Part shown: piece by piece, positions 7,203 to 15,458 of the stretch | Position numbering within the stretch: the stretch's first letter is position 1 | How the letters are laid out: the number at the start of each line of letters is the position of its first letter | DNA from: Nevskia sp. | Lineage (GTDB): Bacteria > Pseudomonadota > Gammaproteobacteria > Nevskiales > Nevskiaceae | Reading direction: 5' to 3' | Length of the DNA: 58,956 bases | Assembly (NCBI GenBank): GCA_031291075.1 | Contig: JARLJS010000126.1 | Location: 1-58,956 of the forward strand | Notes under the pieces: generated by a model | Database searches by the model: none | What the model saw: the letters and a program-made list of their open reading frames with translations, nothing else | Told to the model about the DNA's origin: nothing | Program-made: the position numbers and the translations under genes

Positions 7203-8648
7203 ATGGATTCCCTGGCACCGGCACTCGCCGCCAGTTCGCCGCGGCTGTCGCCGCCGCCGACGCCTCTGTCCAGCCTGTTGATCCATGGCTGCGTGCTGGC
7301 CCTTTGGCTGCTGCTGTTCGCCGCCTCGTTCCGGCTGGGCGGCGTGCTGGGCTGGGGTGTCGGCATCGCCTACATCATCTACGACACCGTGCTCCTGCTG
7401 TTCGTGGGCTGGCAGGCGCGCGACCTGCTGCGGGCGCCCGCGCCGCAACCGCCGGCTCATCAACGCGCCACGCTGGGCGTGATCGTGGCCGCCTACAACG
7501 AGGCGGCGGTGCTGCCGGCCACCCTGGAGGCCCTGCTGCGCCAGACGGACGCGCCGGATCGCATCCTGATCGCCGACGACGGTTCCGACGACGGCACGGC
7601 CCGGCTGCTGACCCAGGCTTACGGCCTGCAGCCGGCATTTCCCGACCAGGCGACCGCATCCGGCGACCGCTACCCCGCCCTGCGCTGGCTGCGCCTGCCG
7701 CACGGCGGCAAGGCCCGCGCCCTCAATGCCGCCGCGCTACAGCTCGACACCCAAATCGTGCTGACGGTGGACGCCGACACCCTGCTCGAACCCGGCGCCA
7801 TCGCCGCTTTCCGCCGGGCCTTCGCCGCCGAGCCGGAACTGGTGGCCGCCACCGGCGTGCTGACGCCGGTGTGCGGCAATGCCCGGGGGGCGCGCACGCT
7901 GCAGTGGTTCCAGACCTACGAGTACATCCGCAACTTCCTATCACGCTATGCCTGGATGCGCGTGGACAGCCTGCTGCTGATCTCCGGCGCCTTCGCCGGC
8001 TTCCGCCGCGAGGCCTTGCTGGCGGTGGGCGGCTTCGACCCGGAATGCCTGGTGGAGGACTACGAGCTGATCCACCGCCTGCGCCGCCACGCCCAGTCGC
8101 ACGGCCGGCACTGGACCTTCCGGGTGCTGGGCGGCGCACAGGCGCGCACCGACGCTCCGGCCACCATCCCCGCCTTCCTGCGCCAGCGACGGCGCTGGTT
8201 CGGCGGCTTCCTGCAGACCCAGTACTGGTATCGCTCCCTGGTCGGCGACCGCCGCTATGGCCTGCTCGGTACGCTGATGCTGCCGGTCAAGGCGGTGGAT
8301 ACGCTGCAGCCGCTGTACGGGCTCACCGCCTTCGGCCTGCTGCTCACTTACCTCCTGCGCGGGCAACTGAGCGTGCTGGCGCCGGTGTCGGCCCTGATCG
8401 GCGCCAAGATCGCGGTGGACATTGCCTACCACCTGGCCTCGGTACGGCTGTACCGGCGCTGGGTCGGCGACGACCACCGTGCCAGCTTCGGCGCCGCCCT
8501 GCTGGCCGCCCTGGCCGAGCCGTTCACCTTTCAACTGCTGCGCCACAGCGGCGCCGCGCTGGGCTGGTGGGCCTTTCTGGCCGGGCGCGACCACTGGGGC
8601 CGGCAGACCCGCCAGGGCGCGCTGGAAGCGGCGGAGTCGGATGCCTGA
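7203..8648 (+). CDS. Membrane-bound family 2 glycosyltransferase
   Basis: 481 residues with N-terminal membrane segments (about 25-46 and 48-70), a GT2 catalytic domain and C-terminal membrane helices. GT2 landmarks: GVIVAAYNEAAVLPATLEAL, IADDGSDDGTARLL, the D-x-D type VDADTLLEPGA, acceptor-site VEDYEL and the processive-type QRRRW box. This arrangement is that of PgaC/IcaA- and cellulose-synthase-like enzymes that polymerise or attach sugars at the inner membrane. The usual pga partners (PgaA, PgaB, PgaD) are absent, so the polymer is unknown. Start ATG 7203 lies at the beginning of the good-coding region. Confidence 0.88.
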   Translation: MDSLAPALAASSPRLSPPPTPLSSLLIHGCVLALWLLLFAASFRLGGVLGWGVGIAYIIYDTVLLLFVGWQARDLLRAPAPQPPAHQRATLGVIVAAYNEAAVLPATLEALLRQTDAPDRILIADDGSDDGTARLLTQAYGLQPAFPDQATASGDRYPALRWLRLPHGGKARALNAAALQLDTQIVLTVDADTLLEPGAIAAFRRAFAAEPELVAATGVLTPVCGNARGARTLQWFQTYEYIRNFLSRYAWMRVDSLLLISGAFAGFRREALLAVGGFDPECLVEDYELIHRLRRHAQSHGRHWTFRVLGGAQARTDAPATIPAFLRQRRRWFGGFLQTQYWYRSLVGDRRYGLLGTLMLPVKAVDTLQPLYGLTAFGLLLTYLLRGQLSVLAPVSALIGAKIAVDIAYHLASVRLYRRWVGDDHRASFGAALLAALAEPFTFQLLRHSGAALGWWAFLAGRDHWGRQTRQGALEAAESDA

Positions 8649-8657
8649 ACCGCGCCG

Positions 8658-9575
8658 CTATTTGGCGGTGCCGGCCCGCTCCTGCGCCAGCCGCTCCTCC
8701 AGGCCGCGACGGGCGTCGTCGGCGTAGCGGCGGCAGGCACCGGCGTCGAACAGGGGATCCGGCGTTGCGCCCTTGTGGTGCGCGTCCAGCCGCTCCCACA
8801 GCCGGCTGACATCCGGGTGCACCGTGACCAGCACGTCGCAGGGCAGCGCCGCCACGCGATCGATGCTGGCGCGGAACTGCCCCGACACATCCGGATGGTC
8901 CTTGTCGCCCAGGTAGCGGAAGCCGGGGGCGGCGACCGCGGTGAGGCTGTCGGCGTAGACCATGTTCAGGCAGCGTTGCCCTTCGCAGGACTGCCAAGTC
9001 CAGGTGGTGCTGCCGGGCGTGTGCCCGGGCGTGAAATGGGCGGTGATCGACACCTCCCCCAGCACCAGCGTTTCGCCGTCCCGCACCGTGCGCACCTTCG
9101 GCACCGGCGGGAAGGTATCGCCGGTGTAGCCGGCCTGCGGGTCGTCGGCCACGGCATGGCCCTGCCGCAGCGCCTGCGCGCCGGACGGGCTGGCCATGGC
9201 CATGGCGCCGCTGTCGCGCTGCAGCGCGGCGATGCCGCCGGCGTGGTCGAAGTGTGTATGCGAGTTGAGGATCAGCTTCACGTCGCGCAGCTTGAACCCC
9301 AGCGCGCGGATGTTCGATTCGATCAGCGGCGCCGACTGCGGCAGCCCGCCGTCCAACAACACCAGGCCGTCGGAAGTGGCCACCAGCACCGAGCTCAGCC
9401 CGTGCATGCCGACGTAGTAGGTGTTGCCGTAGAGGCGGAACGGCGCGGCCGGCTGGTTCCATTCGGCGCAGAGCTTGCAGGCCACCGGCGGCGGCTGCGT
9501 CAGCGGATCCGGCGCGGCGGCGGCGACGCCGGCGTTGGCGGCAAGGCAGAGACACAGCAGGACGGCCGGTTTCAT
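8658..9575 (-). CDS. Subclass B3 metallo-beta-lactamase-like hydrolase
   Basis: 305 residues with a signal peptide (about 1-20, cleavage after AAA). Zinc ligands of the B3 type are visible: H106-T-H108-F-D110-H111, H185 in TPGHTPGSTTW and H253 in TVHPD. The LLDGGLPQSAPLI and YLGDKDHPDVSGQFRASI segments also match B3 enzymes. These periplasmic Zn2+ enzymes hydrolyse beta-lactams, often carbapenems, though environmental B3 homologues vary widely in activity. The gene is convergent with the glycosyltransferase (9-bp gap). No mobile-element flank is present and base composition is like the neighbours, so it looks resident rather than acquired. Confidence 0.9.
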   Translation of the reverse strand: MKPAVLLCLCLAANAGVAAAAPDPLTQPPPVACKLCAEWNQPAAPFRLYGNTYYVGMHGLSSVLVATSDGLVLLDGGLPQSAPLIESNIRALGFKLRDVKLILNSHTHFDHAGGIAALQRDSGAMAMASPSGAQALRQGHAVADDPQAGYTGDTFPPVPKVRTVRDGETLVLGEVSITAHFTPGHTPGSTTWTWQSCEGQRCLNMVYADSLTAVAAPGFRYLGDKDHPDVSGQFRASIDRVAALPCDVLVTVHPDVSRLWERLDAHHKGATPDPLFDAGACRRYADDARRGLEERLAQERAGTAK

Positions 9576-9773
9576 GGCACTGGACCTGGAAGGGGAAGTC
9601 GGAGCAGGCTAGCAAGCGCGTTTGGCATGGGCGTGCCGGAGCCGTGCAAATGCCGTGCAAATATACCGGTCGGCGGCCATGCCGCAGCCACCAGCACGAA
9701 CTTTGCATCCCATATTGAAAAAATGCGGTGTGGATTGCACCCGCATGACACCCCCGAGGAATCGAGCCCGGCC

Positions 9774-10292
9774 GTGAGCAGCAGCTTTTTCGACGAACTG
9801 TGCGACAGCCGCCCGCCCGGCGCGCCGCCGGTCGAGCGCGACCGGGTGGCTGGCTACCTCGACGCCGAGCTGCCCGCGATCGAGCTGCGCTACGACGTGA
9901 CGATCGCCGGGCAACTGCGCGCCTTCCTGCTGTCGATGGGCCGCTGCGACGGCGGCCTGATCGGCGACGACCCGCTGGTGCTGTACCGTCCGTCGTGGAC
10001 CGGCCAGGACCAGCTCGCCTTCCAACGCGCCTTCCGCGAGCGGCTGCAAAGCGCCGAGCTGGGCGTGTACTGCGAGGAAAAACCCTTCGCCGTGACCAAC
10101 GAGTCGGAGGTGCACTACTACTTCCTGCTCACGGCCTCGACCGAGCCCGACCTGGTCTTCCACTACAACCAGACTGAGGAGTCCGCCCACTCGACCGGGC
10201 TGCCGCTGCTGGAATACCTGAAGGGCGTGCTGCGGCGCTATGCCGGCTACGGCCAACGGGCGCCGTTGCGAGGGGAGCTGCTGTCTGGGTAG
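9774..10292 (+). CDS. Hypothetical protein with a paralogous C-terminal remnant at 14 kb
   Basis: 172 residues from GTG 9774 (MSSSFFDELCDSRPPG...); ATG 9723 is an alternative start adding 17 residues. No domain is recognised. The middle is acidic and aromatic (VLYRPSWTGQDQLAFQRAF) and the C-terminus is LLEYLKGVLRRYAGYGQR...LRGELLSG. The frame is open far upstream because of high GC, antisense to the beta-lactamase gene, so only the region after 9723 is taken as coding. The C-terminal 30 residues recur in a broken copy at 14016-14108, which supports this being a real gene. Function unknown; likely soluble. Confidence 0.6.
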   Translation: MSSSFFDELCDSRPPGAPPVERDRVAGYLDAELPAIELRYDVTIAGQLRAFLLSMGRCDGGLIGDDPLVLYRPSWTGQDQLAFQRAFRERLQSAELGVYCEEKPFAVTNESEVHYYFLLTASTEPDLVFHYNQTEESAHSTGLPLLEYLKGVLRRYAGYGQRAPLRGELLSG

Positions 10293-10684
10293 CGCTGTAC
10301 GAGCAGCCTGATCGCTTGCGGCGAGCGGCGCGTGCCAGCCCTAACCGGCCGGTCGGGGCGAGCCTCTTCGGCGTTAAATTAACGGCCAACGGCAGCTTTC
10401 AGGAAATCGCCTCCATATCCCTGGTGGGCCAACTCCGGTCATTCAGCAGGTGAATCCCCCGGTACAAGTGCGGTCGTTCGACAACGCTGAACAGGCAACT
10501 TTACTGCGGCGAATTCCAAGACCCGTCTGGCGACTCCTGGCACCTCGCCGACCTCGATTCACCCGCACGAATGGCCGGTTTGGAGAAAGTGCCGCGCAGT
10601 CGGCACATTGGTCGCCACCTTTGTTGGGCAGCCTGGCAGCCCGTGGCCGGCTGGGAATGACGGCCTCCGGCGCGCGCTGATGTC
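10293..10684. other. Intergenic stretch without recognised gene
   Basis: I see no supported gene here. A 76-codon plus frame (10450-10680) has no family resemblance and no good ribosome-binding site. The only structure noted is a short AT-rich palindrome, CGTTAAATTAACG, at 10372-10384. The ANR/FNR-like promoter follows immediately. Confidence 0.6.
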
Positions 10685-10726
10685 TTGACCTGAATCAATG
10701 AAAGCCCCCTGCATCTAGTCTACATG
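10685..10726 (+). promoter_or_regulatory. ANR/FNR-like box before the PAS-GGDEF-EAL gene
   Basis: TTGACCTGAATCAA (10685-10698) matches 9 of 10 positions of TTGAT-N4-ATCAA. A -10-like TACATG begins at 10721, 36 nt from the box start, with further AT-rich sequence (TACATATATT) just after it. The gene starts at 10771. An oxygen or redox regulator is inferred. Confidence 0.6.
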
Positions 10727-10770
10727 TACATATATTGGCTGCCGCCCACGCTAGGTATTGAAATGCCGCG

Positions 10771-13700
10771 ATGTTAAACGAGCCAAGCTACAAGCTTCTC
10801 TTCGAGTCCAGTCCACACCCGTATCTGGTGCTTTTGCCGGACGCGGCATTCACAATCGTTGCCGTGGATGACCGCTATCTGACGGTCACGGGCACTCAGC
10901 GAGACAGCATCACCGGCCGCGGCCTCTTCGATGTGTTTCCCGACAGCCCTGCCAACGACACAGCGACCGGCGTCAGCGATCTCAAGATGTCATTGGATCG
11001 CGTCGTGCGGGAGAAGGTTCAGGATGTCATGGGCGTCCAGAAATATGACATCCCCTCTCCCGAAAAGGATGGAACATTCGAGACAAGATACTGGAGTCCG
11101 GTGAACACCCCGGTGATCGATGGCAATGGCTTGGTCGTCATGATCATCCATCATGTTGAGGACATCACTGAGTTTGTGTTGATGCGCGAGCGCGTAAGTC
11201 ACGATGCGTCCGAAGGCCTCGGCATGCCGCAACCCCACGCCTATCGCCTCGAAGCCGAGGTGCTCCGGCGCGCAGCTGAACAGAAGGATGCCAATCGGCA
11301 GCTCAAGGCGATGATGGAGGGCGCCCGACAGACCGAGGCCGCCCTTCAGCAAAGTGAAGAACAGTTCCGGTCGTCCTTTGAAAATGCCGCCATCGGGATG
11401 GCCCTGGTCGCAATCGATGGACGCTGGCTACAGGTCAATCAGGCTTTGACCAACATGCTGGGTTACTCAAGGGAGGAGTTGTCGTCTTTGACGTTACAGG
11501 ACATAACCTATCCGGACGATCTGGCGACGGATTTGGACTTTGTTAGGGAGATGTTGGCGGGACAGCGTAAGAGCTATCAGATGGAGAAGCGCTACCTGCG
11601 TAAGAACGGCGACCTTGTCTGGGCATTACTGGCGGTTTCCTTGCTGCGCGACGATAGCGGTTCACCGGTCCATTTCATTTCGCAAATTCAGGACATCACG
11701 GCCCTCAAGCAGGCCCAGGCGGCGGTGGCCACCAGTGAAAAGGAGTTTCGCCTGCTGGCCGAGGCGATGCCGCAAATCGTGTGGATCACTCGGGCCGATG
11801 GCTGGAACATTTACTTCAATCACCAATGGGTTGAATACACTGGCCTGACGCTGGAAGAAAGCTACGGCGATGGCTGGAACAAGCCTTTTCATCCCGACGA
11901 TCAGCAGCGGGCCTGGGAGGCATGGCAAAACGCCGTACATAATAATGGCGCTTATTCGCTTGAATGCAGGTTGCGTCGGGCCGACGGGGAATATCGCTGG
12001 TGGTTGGTTCGGGGCGCGCCCGTGCTCAATGAAAAGGGGGCGATCGAGAAATGGTTCGGCACTTGTACCGACATTCATGATCTCAAGGAAGCGACCGAAT
12101 CGCTTCGACTCTCCGCTCTCGTCTATGAAGCCAGCAGCGAGTCAATGATCGTCACCGATCCCGATGGCATCATACTGGCGGTAAATCCGGCATTTACCGT
12201 ATGCACCGGCTACACAAGGGAAGAGGCCATCGGCCAACCGATCAGTTTGCTCAAATCAGGGCGCCAGGGCGATGATTTCTACAAGACGATGTGGGCCAAG
12301 ATCAATGCCGATGGTCACTGGGACGGAGAGATCTGGGACCGTCGCAAGAATGGCGAGGCCTATCTCTCCAAGGTGATCATAAATACCGTCTATAGTGACG
12401 ATGGCTCGATTTTTCGCCGGGTCGCATTGGCTTCCGACATCACGGAACAGAAGAAGGCGCTCGATACGATTTGGCAGCAAGCAAATTTCGATCCTTTAAC
12501 CGGCCTGCCGAATCGTCGCATGTTCATAGATCGGTTGGGACAGGAGATCAAAAAGAATCATCGTACGAATACGCGTTTGGCGCTGATGTTCATTGACCTC
12601 GATATGTTCAAAGAGGTGAACGATTCGCTCGGGCACGAAATGGGCGATCTTCTGTTGAAGATCGTAGCAAGCCGTCTGGTCGACTGTGTTCGAGAGGTCG
12701 ATGTCGTCGCACGCCTGGGGGGCGATGAGTTCACCTTGATGATGGGAGAACTGGAAAACACCAACTCCATTGATCGGGTGGCCGCAACTATTATTGAGAA
12801 ACTGGCGGCGCCATATCGACTGAAAGACACGCAGGCCTACATATCGGCCAGTATCGGTATTACGATTTATCCTGACGATGCCACCGGGACGGAGGATTTG
12901 CTGAAGTGTGCTGATCAGGCCATGTATGAATCGAAACGTCTGGGACGCAACCGGTTCAACTATTTTAAGCCCTCGATGCAAGCAGCTTCGCTGAGAAAGA
13001 TGGGCATCGCCGGAGATTTGAGGCGGGCGTTGCTGGAGAACCAATTCCGAGTCTACTACCAGCCGATCGTCGATCTTGGTAATGGGACCATCAACAAGGC
13101 TGAGGCGTTGTTGCGCTGGCAGCACCCCTCCCGCGGCCTGCTAACTCCGGCCGAGTTCATTCCGATCGCTGAGGGAACCGGATTGATCATCTCCATTGGC
13201 GAATGGGTGTTCCGCGAAGCAGCAGCCCAGGCGGCTGCCTGGAAGACACTAAAAACCGGCGCCATACAGATCAGTATCAACAAATCTCCAGTGCAATTCC
13301 GCGAAAAACTCAGCAGTCCCGCCATCTGGCTAAAGTATCTCACCAGTCTCGGCCTCAAAGGCGACAGCGAAGTCGTCGAAATTACCGAAGGCATGCTGTT
13401 GGGGAGCGACGATTTTGCAAAAACCAAGCTGCTAGAGTTTAGGGATGCTGGTATACAAGTAGCTCTCGACGACTTTGGGACCGGTTACTCCTCCCTATCT
13501 TATTTGAAAAAGTTCGACATCGATTACATCAAGATCGACCAGTCTTTCATAAGTGGTCTTGAATCCGACTCGAACGGCTTGGTTTTGTGCGAGGCCATTA
13601 TTGTGATGGCGCATAAGTTGGGGCTGATAACCATCGCTGAGGGCATTGAGACGGAACAACAGCGCGCGCTGCTCACCAAAATGGGCTGCGATTATGGTCA

Positions 13701-13794
13701 GGGCTTTTTGTTTTCACGCCCTGTGCCGGCAAAAGAATTTGAGGATCTTCTGGAAAGATCCACACCGTTCCAAGACCAGATGCCCTGCCGTTAA
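10771..13794 (+). CDS. Multi-PAS diguanylate cyclase/phosphodiesterase (PAS-GGDEF-EAL)
   Basis: 1007 residues. PAS-like domain 1 (about 5-130) ends in IIHHVEDITEF; a helical linker (about 145-195) is followed by PAS 2 (about 196-315), PAS 3 (about 320-440, WITRADGWNIYFNHQWVEYT) and PAS 4 (about 445-565). The GGDEF domain (about 570-735) has an intact G650-G-D-E-F654. The EAL domain (about 745-1000) has E778-A-L and the DDFGTGYSSL and IKIDQSFI catalytic segments. No membrane segment is present, so it is a cytosolic c-di-GMP enzyme with both activities possible. Base composition is clearly lower in GC than its neighbours, a sign of transfer. An ANR/FNR-like box precedes it. Confidence 0.93.
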   Translation: MLNEPSYKLLFESSPHPYLVLLPDAAFTIVAVDDRYLTVTGTQRDSITGRGLFDVFPDSPANDTATGVSDLKMSLDRVVREKVQDVMGVQKYDIPSPEKDGTFETRYWSPVNTPVIDGNGLVVMIIHHVEDITEFVLMRERVSHDASEGLGMPQPHAYRLEAEVLRRAAEQKDANRQLKAMMEGARQTEAALQQSEEQFRSSFENAAIGMALVAIDGRWLQVNQALTNMLGYSREELSSLTLQDITYPDDLATDLDFVREMLAGQRKSYQMEKRYLRKNGDLVWALLAVSLLRDDSGSPVHFISQIQDITALKQAQAAVATSEKEFRLLAEAMPQIVWITRADGWNIYFNHQWVEYTGLTLEESYGDGWNKPFHPDDQQRAWEAWQNAVHNNGAYSLECRLRRADGEYRWWLVRGAPVLNEKGAIEKWFGTCTDIHDLKEATESLRLSALVYEASSESMIVTDPDGIILAVNPAFTVCTGYTREEAIGQPISLLKSGRQGDDFYKTMWAKINADGHWDGEIWDRRKNGEAYLSKVIINTVYSDDGSIFRRVALASDITEQKKALDTIWQQANFDPLTGLPNRRMFIDRLGQEIKKNHRTNTRLALMFIDLDMFKEVNDSLGHEMGDLLLKIVASRLVDCVREVDVVARLGGDEFTLMMGELENTNSIDRVAATIIEKLAAPYRLKDTQAYISASIGITIYPDDATGTEDLLKCADQAMYESKRLGRNRFNYFKPSMQAASLRKMGIAGDLRRALLENQFRVYYQPIVDLGNGTINKAEALLRWQHPSRGLLTPAEFIPIAEGTGLIISIGEWVFREAAAQAAAWKTLKTGAIQISINKSPVQFREKLSSPAIWLKYLTSLGLKGDSEVVEITEGMLLGSDDFAKTKLLEFRDAGIQVALDDFGTGYSSLSYLKKFDIDYIKIDQSFISGLESDSNGLVLCEAIIVMAHKLGLITIAEGIETEQQRALLTKMGCDYGQGFLFSRPVPAKEFEDLLERSTPFQDQMPCR

Positions 13795-13823
13795 TCCACA
13801 GCCGTTTACACTGACTACCAGCA

Positions 13824-14008
13824 AGGTTGGGGTGAGCTTGCGAACCCCAACATGCACTGTCAATCATTACCCACTGCGCAATCGAAGAACCGGCGTTTCT
13901 GGTCGCTCTAGGTCGGTGATATACCGTAGGATCGGACGGCGGCGCGTGGCTCAGATCTATTGAACGGGAAGGGGTGCAATGTTGGGGTTCGCAAGCTCAC
14001 CCCAACCT
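13824..14008. repeat. REP-like inverted pair
   Basis: A 30-bp sequence at 13824-13853 occurs as its exact reverse complement at 13979-14008, with about 125 bp between. Each arm is itself a hairpin: an 8-bp stem, GTTGGGGT/ACCCCAAC, around a 10-nt loop. This is the build of REP/BIME-type or MITE-like extragenic elements. It lies between the PAS-GGDEF-EAL gene and a gene remnant that begins 8 nt after the right arm. No transposase is nearby. Confidence 0.85.
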
Positions 14009-14015
14009 ACGCGAG

Positions 14016-14108
14016 CTGCCGTTGCGGGAATACCTCAAGGGCGTGCTGCGGCGGTATGCGGGCTACGGTAGGCGCCCGGCGCTCCGGGGTGAGTTGTTGC
14101 CCGGGTAA
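14016..14108 (+). pseudogene. C-terminal remnant of a paralogue of the 9774 gene
   Basis: In the frame ending TAA 14106-14108 the sequence reads REYLKGVLRRYAGYGRR...LRGELLPG, matching the last 30 residues of the protein at 9774-10292 with only a handful of substitutions. Everything upstream is replaced by the REP-like element, so this is the tail of a destroyed duplicate. The two copies bracket the lower-GC PAS-GGDEF-EAL gene. Confidence 0.75.
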
Positions 14109-14126
14109 CGGCTGCCGGCGAAAACT

Positions 14127-14163
14127 AAAAGGCGGGGCGGCGCGATGCGCCGCCCCGCCTTTT
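14127..14163 (-). terminator. Intrinsic terminator downstream of sucB
   Basis: A perfect 13-bp GC stem (GGCGGGGCGGCGC and its complement, 14131-14143/14147-14159) with a 3-nt loop is flanked by AAAA and TTTT, so it can act on either strand. It lies 17 bp after the sucB stop codon. Confidence 0.85.
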
Positions 14164-14179
14164 GTACGAGCCCTTGCGG

Positions 14180-15412
14180 TCAGACCTGCAGCAGCAAGCG
14201 CGCCGGATCCTCCAGCAGCTCCTTGACGGTCTTCAGGAACAGCACGGCCTCGCGGCCGTCGATCAGGCGGTGGTCGTAGGTCAGCGCCAGGTACATCATC
14301 GGCCGCACCACCACCTGTCCACCCACCACCACCGGACGGTCGAAGATGCCGTGCATGCCCAGGATGGCGGCCTGCGGCGGGTTGAGGATCGGGGTCGACA
14401 GCATCGAGCCGAACACGCCGCCGTTGGTGATCGAGAAGGTGCCTCCGGTGAGGTCCTCCATGGTCAGCTTGCCGTTGCGGGCCTTGGTGCCCAGCTCGAC
14501 GATCGACTTCTCGATGTCGCCGAAGCCGAGGGCGTCGGCGTCGCGCAGCACCGGCACCACCAGGCCGCGCTCGGTGGAAACGGCCACGCCGATATCGTAG
14601 TAGCCGTGGTAGACGACGTCGTTGCCGTCGATGGAGGCGTTGACGGCCGGGTACTTCTTCAACGCTTCGATCGAGGCGCGCACGAAGAAGCTCATGAAGC
14701 CGAGCTTGATGCCGTGGGCCTTCTCGAAGCTGTCCTTGTAGCGGGCGCGCAGCTCGGACACGGCTTTCAGGTCCACCTCGTTGAAGGTGGTGAGCATCGC
14801 GGCGGTGGACTGCGCTTCCACCAGGCGCTCGGCGATGCGGGCGCGGATGCGGGTCATCGCCACGCGCTGCTCGGGACGCTCGCCCGGCAGGGCCGGCTGC
14901 GGAGCGGGCCTGGCGGCCGGCGCTTCGGCCTTGGCGGGAGCCGGCGCGGCCTTCTGCTTGTCGGCGTAGGCCTGCACATCCTCCTTGGTCAGGCGTCCGC
15001 CCTTGCCGGTGCCGCTGATCTGCGCGGCGGACAGGCCCAGCTCGGTCAGCAGCTTGCGCACGGCCGGGCTCTGGCCCTCGTCGTCGGCGTTCTTCGCCAT
15101 GCCGTCGACCTTCGGCGCGATGGCTTCGGCTTTGGCCGGAGCGGCAGCCTTGGCGGGAACCGCCGCTGCGGCAGCGCCCTCTTCCAGCAGGCCGATGATG
15201 TCGCCGGCCTTGACCGTGGTGCCCGACTGGATGCGGATTTCCTTGAGCACGCCATCGGCGATAGCGGGCACCTCCAGCATCACCTTGTCGGTCTCCAGGT
15301 CCACCAGGTTCTGCTCGCGTTTGACGATGTCGCCCGCCTTGAGGTGCCATGCGGCCACGGTGGCTTCGCTCACCGATTCCGGCAGGTTGGGGACTCTGAT
15401 CTCGATGCTCAT
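14180..15412 (-). CDS. sucB: 2-oxoglutarate dehydrogenase E2 (dihydrolipoyl succinyltransferase)
   Basis: 410 residues. Start ATG 15412 ([13 protein letters not shown]) has GGAG 6 nt upstream. N-terminal lipoyl domain (about 1-75) with lipoyl lysine in LETDKVMLE; Ala/Pro/Lys-rich hinge; E1/E3-binding domain around 110-150 ([26 protein letters not shown]); catalytic acyltransferase domain with H381-RLID385-G. It transfers the succinyl group to CoA in the TCA cycle. It follows sucA by 46 bp and ends at a strong terminator, so the lpd (E3) gene is not in this operon. Length matches the family. Confidence 0.97.
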   Translation of the reverse strand: MSIEIRVPNLPESVSEATVAAWHLKAGDIVKREQNLVDLETDKVMLEVPAIADGVLKEIRIQSGTTVKAGDIIGLLEEGAAAAAVPAKAAAPAKAEAIAPKVDGMAKNADDEGQSPAVRKLLTELGLSAAQISGTGKGGRLTKEDVQAYADKQKAAPAPAKAEAPAARPAPQPALPGERPEQRVAMTRIRARIAERLVEAQSTAAMLTTFNEVDLKAVSELRARYKDSFEKAHGIKLGFMSFFVRASIEALKKYPAVNASIDGNDVVYHGYYDIGVAVSTERGLVVPVLRDADALGFGDIEKSIVELGTKARNGKLTMEDLTGGTFSITNGGVFGSMLSTPILNPPQAAILGMHGIFDRPVVVGGQVVVRPMMYLALTYDHRLIDGREAVLFLKTVKELLEDPARLLLQV

Positions 15413-15458
15413 GGATGCTCCAGTCTTTGTTCTATCGTTCCGTGTGCGGGGGTAATGG

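Noticed and set aside
8775-9722. Upstream open extension of the 9774 gene through the beta-lactamase region
   Set aside because: It is antisense to a well-supported metallo-beta-lactamase and reads as low-complexity; only the part after 9723 looks coding.
10337-10384. GCCCTAAC ... GCGTTAAATT resembling integron attC core sites
   Set aside because: The left core deviates from RYYYAAC, the whole is only about 45 bp, and there is no integrase or cassette array. Chance similarity plus a short AT palindrome explains it.
10450-10680. 76-codon plus-strand frame before the GGDEF gene
   Set aside because: No ribosome-binding site, arginine/proline/glycine bias and no recognised motif.
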